From positions 1,302,001 to 1,366,000 of the forward strand of contig JAHLMK010000004.1 in NCBI GenBank assembly GCA_019915135.1: DNA of 64,000 bases. Reading direction: 5' to 3'. Positions within the stretch are counted from its first letter, which is position 1. Each line of letters begins with the position of its first letter. A program made the translations under genes and the position numbers. Of the stretch, positions 58,401-64,000 are shown in pieces. The DNA comes from Strobilurus pachycystidiatus. Lineage: Eukaryota; Basidiomycota; Agaricomycetes; Agaricales; Physalacriaceae. The notes under the pieces were generated by a model that did not search any database, was not told the DNA's origin, and was given only the letters and a program-made list of their open reading frames with translations.

Positions 58401-59839
58401 GGGTGCAGTACTGTTCGCATCCCGAGAGCTGGCAGGGAGCAGACTGGGTGGGATTTGTCCGGTAGGGGCGGCGGAGACGTATAGAAGGTTTCGGACAGAG
58501 AAGACGACCGCGTGAACAAGCTCTTCCATGGTCTCGTCTTCTTCCTGCCGCCGGACCATTTCACCGCGCTGCACGTTATCCACAATATCCTGAATAGCTG
58601 CCCGTGTGACGGCCGATAGATCCGTGAGAAGGTCTGGAGGAGGAGGAGCTAGCGTTTGCTGTAGTGAATGTGCTATTCGTTCGGCGGCCGTCAATTCCAT
58701 GGCGAGGGTATCAACATACCGGTCGGGCTGGTGAGGGGGCGGTGAGTGTCCGTTCATGAGTGGTCGAGATATTAGGGAAGATGGATCGATATCCGAGCTG
58801 TCCGAATAGACGCTCATTCGGTTCATAGTGCTGGGAAGAGTGGGCTGGAGGAGAGGAGGAGAAGGAGTCCGCGTTGCCTGGGAGTGGGTGGCCTGCATGG
58901 GTGTTTTGACGGGGCGTTCAGACTGAGCAGCAGGACGCTCTGGGCGGGTCCACATAATCTGGCCATCTTCTGTGTTGAGGTAGAAGTACGCCATGCCATC
59001 GTCTGCCAGCTTCTTGACCCATGGCTCTGGGGTTCCCGAGCGACGAGGCAGGCCGAAGCCTGGTAAGCTCCCACCAGTGTCGGAGTCACTGGCGGCCGGG
59101 TCGAACGCGCCGTTGACCCCGAAGCCAAGACTCGCACTGGTACCCGATCGAGATGAGGATTGCGAGGTCAGCGCGGCAAGGTCGCTGTCTGATATCTCGT
59201 CCTCGGCCTCCTGCGGAAGGTCGCGCGATTGCTGGCCGGTCTGCGTGTTCACGTAGAATATCTACAGCCCAATCAATACCATCTCCGGCAGCCTCATGAT
59301 GGCTCACGAACCTGGCCGTTGGGCGCCACCTGCGGCATCCAAAAGTCACTCGATGAAGTGCCCTTCTCCCACATGGAGTCCGCGAGTTCATCCATGCCGC
59401 CCTTCGCGCCGTTGAGCTCGTTGTCCAGCCACACCTCGTTCTCCTCCTGCGAGCCCCGCATCATGGCATGGGACATGTCGACAAGTGAATGTCGAGACGA
59501 ATGCCCATTTGTCGGCACATCGACATAGGATGCATCCGACCCAGAGAAGGCCATCTCAGCCTCCTCGTCAGAAATGATGGTGACATAGTTGGACGGGAAC
59601 CACCCGCGCTCTTCGCCCAGCAGACCGTCCCACCAGCCCGAGGCCTGCTGCGTCAGGACCTCAATAATGTCGCCGCGCCGAAACGAGAGGGCCGAGGCAT
59701 CCTGGGCGTCGTAGTCATAGAGGGCGCGGCAGAAAAGAGTAGGAAAGTCGTCCATGGGCTCCTGCTGGGCCTGCTGCGGCTGGGCAGACGTGCCGCCTGC
59801 AGCCGACTTCAAATACGACATCTGCTGTCCGCCATACAT
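55440..59839 (-). CDS. CDC25: Cdc25-type Ras guanine nucleotide exchange factor (SH3-WW-RasGEF)
   Basis: Predicted 1314-aa signalling protein, exons from the right: 59839-59312, 59261-57953, 57899-57210, 57154-56921, 56872-56707, 56654-56501, 56454-56209, 56156-56067, 56016-55800, 55750-55440. Order of domains: SH3 near residues 35-95 (FCRALYDYDAQDASALSFRR, GWWDGLLGEERGWFPSNYV); a WW-like module (PWVKKLADDGMAYFYLNTED, MWTRPERP); a long helical middle region; RasGEF-N (DPTFVKTFMMTFKSFTTVED); and the catalytic RasGEF domain (LKLLDIEPLEMARQLTIMES, FSTMIAITSGLNTPPIRRLK, FIGVFLSTLQFIQDGNPDTL). It activates Ras and so cAMP-PKA and MAPK pathways. The 57900-57952 intron removes an apparent stop. Complete. 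Confidence 0.94.
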
Positions 59840-60164
59840 AGGGACCGCCTCGTCGCCAACCGCCAGATCCTGGCGTGCTTGTCCGAGAAATAGAAATGTT
59901 GTCGGGTTGACTTGAACTTTGACGTGAGACTGAAATTATCGTCCAAGTCTATCCGCGGGTTCTCTGGAATCTGATGGTCCTTATGTAAACCTCGCCCCTA
60001 TGTCGAGGGTTGCAGTTCTGGGGCTCTGAGCCTCTGAGGTCCCTCAGATAATCTTAATGTAGCTCACTGAGAATTTCAGGTGGTTATGTACTACACGCCG
60101 AGACTGTACACGCCTCAATCACCCTATTTATTTATTGCCCGACCGTCTGCGTCACGGTAATTCC
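59840..60164 (-). promoter_or_regulatory. Promoter of RasGEF gene / 3' flank of EFL1
   Basis: 325 bases separate the end of the EFL1 coding region from the RasGEF start codon, both on the minus strand. No TATA box is evident; a repetitive CTCTGAG/CCTCAGA stretch lies at about 60026-60052. Confidence 0.4.
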
Positions 60165-63100
60165 CTAGCGCTTCAAAGTCCGTTGTTTCTCGGCAAACTC
60201 AACAATCTTTCTGTCAACAAACATACCCTTTCGGTCTCGTACCGCGTCCATGTACACTTTCGCGATATTGGCGCGGTCGGCCTTCTCACCCAAATCCTCA
60301 AGCTCCTCCTCCGTCGTGGGCACCCAGAACGGATCCTGATCCAGCATCTCATACCTGCACCATCATGAGTATCACATTCAATTCTTCCTCAATGAAACGC
60401 GCTTACCCACTAAAGATCAATTGAGGGCTTGCTGCTCCGGATGTCTTCTTTCGTATGTCTACAAACAGCTCCCATCAATTCTTCGCGTCGTCAAGGAATG
60501 GAGCGCGTACCGTCTGCAAAGCCAAAACTCTCCACGACGGGTAAAAACGCCGAGACCGTGAAGAAAGAAGTCCCTTCCCTCATTTCTTCAGACACTATCC
60601 GACCGCGTCGTTTCGCGACGACACCATACACCTTGCCCAAAACGTCCGCTACGAGAGATGCGCGGATCAGTGGCCATGTTGGTGATCATCAACGGGACTT
60701 ACTGGATGCCTGAATGTCGCATGTATACATAGCAAGCATCAGTCGCGGCGACCAATCCAGTAGTCCATTTCTACAGGCATCTCTGACAGATGAGATCAGA
60801 GAGCCCGTAACCTGCGCCAGCCGGTTTGCCTCTGTATGTTGTTGGTATGGTTTCCTCTCCATGAAGCGCGCCGCAAATAGCTCACCTATCTCTTTATCCA
60901 AAGCCTCGTGATCAATACTCATGTCTTCTACAAAATACGCCACGCCCTCCACCGGTTCTGCGCAGAGCGGTCCTTGGAAGGTCGCTAATTGAAATCCAGT
61001 CTCGACGTAGTTGTCGAAATCATAGGAGGTCTTATCGCCAGCTGCTTCTGATTCGCCAGTCTTAGTACGCTCGATGCGTTGCTTGAACCTGACAGATACA
61101 TCGTGAGCTGACGATCACATCAAGTCACTCAAACGGAACATACGACCGTGCAACACCAGTCTTCCTAGCATCAATCAAGATGCATCCTCCTGCCTGATGG
61201 GGCCCAAATGCCCATATCTGCTCGAGGATGCCTCCCCACTCACCGCCCACGCGCTGAAGAACCGCATGAAGAGCCGGCCAGAACTCATCGAACTTCACAG
61301 TGGGTTTTCTGGTAATTTCGCCTTCTATATCGGCGAACTCCTCTTCTGCTTCTTCGGACAGGTCAGCCGCAGCCCGTCGGTCCCTTTCCATTTTCTTGAG
61401 GATGACCATGTTATTCAGAATGAAATCAAGAATCGGTCGAGGAAGAGGGCAAGCGCGGATGGTGAAGGTCACTGTGTTTTGTGAACTGGAACCTTTCATC
61501 GTGCCGCGAGGTGAGCCGCTTGTCTTTGGCGGTGGCATGTCTATGATAAATTACATATGGGTTATTTAGAGAGGTTTTCGGACGTACCAACGCCTTTGAC
61601 AGCTGTTTCCCTGAAAGGCACGATAGGCTTAGACGCCTGTATTTCAACCTTGGCGAAGCGTTCGCGTAAATCCTTCAAGCAGCGCTGTTTTAAGACACGA
61701 ATCTTAATCAAGCGCCTCAACAAAGTGGACACTGTTACTCACCTCAAGATGTAATTCACCTGCACCAACAATGACGTGTTCACCGGTTTGTTGCTGGAAC
61801 GTCTCGACGGACGGATCCGACTGAACGAGTAACTTGAGGCCGCTGACTACCTTGTGCATATCCGCGGGTATCATAGACTCTACGGCAACCCGAACGATGG
61901 GAGGAACCTGTCGCGAATTGAGCTTTTCGTAGTCGTAGTCAGGAAAACACGTACCGCCCTGCTAACGCGCCCAAGATTGATTAGACAGTCCTCGGCAACA
62001 GCCTCCTCTGCGGTTACACCGCCGCCAGGGGCACACAGAGTCGCGCTTCTCCATACAATTCCCTCCAGACCTTTTACGGCAAATATGTTCCCCGCAGAAA
62101 CGGACTCGACAGCGACCAGTTCACGTCCCATCATCACGTACAGACCTTCAACCGTCGACACCTTCAGGAACCTGGCATTCTGAGAATGCGTAGCTGGAAG
62201 AGAAGTGTTGTACTTCGGAAGCGCACAGTATATCTTTGAGCCCACTGTTATCGTTCCTGAATACAGACGCGCGAATCCTAAAACGACCTCCGTGTCGTCT
62301 GGTGGGACGTCAGGTTTCGGGTCTTCTGTCTGAGGTTCCGGTATGTCAACCCTTCCCGGAGTGGCATCCCCATCCTCGACAGCGGTTACAGCTTGGGCCT
62401 TTGCCTCTCGGGCTGCTCGAGCTCGACTACGCATCTCCTCGGCAGATAGAGTCTTCTTCTTGTTCTCGGGAAGATCCTGGGGAGCCACAGCAAACATTTT
62501 GCTGACGTAGGCACAAATATACGCGTCCGGTTTTGAATCAGCATGAAAAAGATCCTCTTCAAGCTTATTCTTGGGCTGTACCGTGTCGTCGTCGTAAAGG
62601 TCTGGGTACAACATCTTGGGAATCCTCGTCGCTTGAGCAACCGGGGGTGCTGGTACGACGTCTATGACTGCCTGGATAACGCAGGTAGATAGAGAGAGCC
62701 ACTGGGAGAAAATCAGAGATAACAGATGACGCGTGTCTTTAGATTTGAGCTCGCGTGGTGGGATTTTGAGATTCAAGGCGGTAGTGATTTTGACCACCTT
62801 TTCCGGGTTTCTGCATGTTCAAGGTAAGTCTCAAAAACTCTCAAGCAGCAGAACGGAACGCACGGATTGGTTACTACAGCGTCATATACTGCCCATATGT
62901 TATCGAGAACGAATTGGACGAAAAGAGGTTTCAATGCACGACCGCGAAGATGCCTGTAGCTGATGACCTTCTTCGTCTTCGGATCCAGATAGAAGTCACC
63001 CCACAAGACGCGACGGAGATTGGCTTCCTTCATACCCAGCTTGACCGCGTACAGTTGCGCAAACTTCCCAACTCGGAATCCCCATCCATCGATTGCCGAA

Positions 63101-63921
63101 GCAAAAACGACGTTTCCTTTTTCAGGCGCAAAGTAGATGTCCTCGTCGTCCTTTTCTTGAAATTCCTCTTCCGCATTTACAGAGGCGTCTGCCTCCTCCG
63201 CCTGAGCCTCCTTCTTTTCTGCAAGTCGGCGATCTCTTTCCTCCCTCCATCTCCAATCATCTTCCATTCTTTCTGCAGCGAAGAAGCTCCCCATAACGGC
63301 GTTGACTTGCTCTATGAGACGCGCTAAATGATTGTACGCTTCGATTGGAGACAGCTGGAGCTCCGTTATGAGTCGATCAAACTTGTTGATGACGAGAATT
63401 GGTGTCAATCTGTCGGTCCGAGCTTGTCTGAGAACAGATATAGTCTGGATGTGCATGAGCGAACGGGAACGGCCATCCCAGGTTAAGAAGGTTGACTCGC
63501 CTGTGTGCAGACGCCTTCCACGACATCAACCAAGACAAGAGCTCCGTCACAGAGTCGCGACGCGGTTGATACTTCTCCTGAGAAGTCGACGTGCCCCGGG
63601 GTATCGACCATGTTCACCAGGTAATTTATCGGAAATCTTTCTGGCCATCTCTGTCACGATATTCGAGAGGCGACGAAAAGGAGAGAACCGACCTTCATTT
63701 TCTCCTTTGCCCATGACCTGGAATTTGAGGGAAACTGCACTGCTCTCCATAGTGATTCCTCGCTCTTGTTCATCCTCCCGACTATCGAGATATCTCATCT
63801 TTCCAGCCATTCTTGACGAGATGATGTTGTTGGCGGCGAGCAAAGAGTCCATAAGAGTTGTTTTTCCATGATCCACATGCCCGAGTGTCGTGATGATGCG
63901 TACGTTCTTTGCGTCAGCCAT
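60165..63921 (-). CDS. RIA1: Ribosome assembly GTPase EFL1 (RIA1), elongation factor 2-like
   Basis: Predicted 1059-aa cytosolic GTPase, exons from the right: 63921-63693, 63640-63501, 63444-62863, 62810-61955, 61907-61743, 61684-61588, 61540-61144, 61088-60886, 60831-60702, 60648-60510, 60458-60407, 60354-60165. The N-terminus [20 protein letters not shown] carries the P-loop (residues 14-22), followed by [12 protein letters not shown] (switch I), [13 protein letters not shown] (switch II) and [12 protein letters not shown]. The ~150-residue insertion typical of EFL1, the EF2-like domains and the conserved end [16 protein letters not shown] to EKQRTLKR distinguish it from EF2. With Sdo1/SBDS it releases eIF6 (Tif6) from pre-60S subunits. 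Intron 63445-63500 is GC-AG (GCGAGT donor). Confidence 0.96.
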
Positions 63922-64000
63922 GGTGCTGAGAATGTAGAAGCTGGTGAGAAGAGAGATGAGTCGGCGCTGGTCGGCACTTCGGACCGCATTCCTCGCGGCA
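63922..64000 (-). other. Right-edge sequence upstream of EFL1
   Basis: The 79 bases before the EFL1 ATG hold its leader and the start of its promoter; the rest lies beyond the window. No feature is recognisable. Confidence 0.4.

Overview
The window is a stretch of nuclear DNA from a filamentous basidiomycete, most likely an Agaricomycete (mushroom-forming fungus). Almost every gene is cut by many short spliceosomal introns of about 42 to 63 bases, coding density is high on both strands, and several genes belong to agaric-type families: a cyclopropane-fatty-acid-synthase-like methyltransferase, a BTB/POZ protein, a Kre9/Knh1-like secreted pair, an SH3-WW RasGEF and a CHFR-type cysteine-rich protein. 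I assembled exon models by hand for 27 supported genes plus one weak candidate (about 130 introns in the supported set). Every model has a total length divisible by three and runs from ATG to stop. I see no CRISPR array, insertion sequence, rRNA, convincing tRNA or intact transposon.

Layout, left to right. 0.2-2.2 kb: CFA-synthase-like methyltransferase (+). 2.3-6.4 kb: RIF1-type protein (-). 7.2-8.7 kb: tandem pair of small secreted Kre9/Knh1-like proteins (+). 9.2-13.1 kb: EBP-type sterol isomerase, FrnE-like DsbA oxidoreductase and BTB protein (all -). 13.2-15.1 kb: MON1 (+). 15.4-18.3 kb: C2H2 zinc-finger protein and the FHA splicing factor PML1/SNIP1 (both -). After a 2.7-kb gene-poor gap, 21.0-26.5 kb: Zn2Cys6 transcription factor and CHFR-like RING protein (both +). 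26.7-28.2 kb: head-to-head mitochondrial pair, mS41 (-) and the SAM carrier PET8 (+). 30.0-31.3 kb: DUF427 protein and a tiny secreted peptide (+). 31.7-38.8 kb: head-to-head spindle-pole protein (PPC89/Cep57 type, -) and BMS1 (+). 39.0-47.6 kb: copper transporter CTR (-), ferric/cupric reductase (+), HUT1 (+), STYX-like pseudophosphatase (-), ZNG1 (+). 47.9-49.2 kb: uncharacterised protein (+). 51.3-52.1 kb: FYVE protein (-). After a second gene-poor gap, 55.4-59.8 kb: Cdc25-type RasGEF (-), and 60.2-63.9 kb: EFL1/RIA1 (-), whose upstream region reaches the right edge.

Functional themes. Two genes act in ribosome maturation (BMS1 in 40S processing, EFL1 in eIF6 release from 60S). Two genes head-to-head 32 bp apart both serve mitochondria. 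A copper transporter and a plasma-membrane metalloreductase lie together, with the zinc metallochaperone ZNG1 a few genes away, so 39-48 kb is a loose metal-homeostasis neighbourhood. Most of the rest is conserved housekeeping (vesicle fusion, splicing, telomere/replication timing, mitosis, nucleotide-sugar transport).

The most unusual features are in gene architecture rather than in a new multi-gene system: an apparent 1-nt exon in the CFA-synthase gene; 7-, 10-, 14-, 14- and 15-nt exons in five other genes; three GC-AG introns (one with a GCGCGT donor); a 42-nt frame-neutral intron inside the haem helix of the ferric reductase; very short bidirectional promoters; and a STYX-like protein that keeps the P-loop cysteine but lacks the catalytic arginine. 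I did not find evidence strong enough to call a new biological system.
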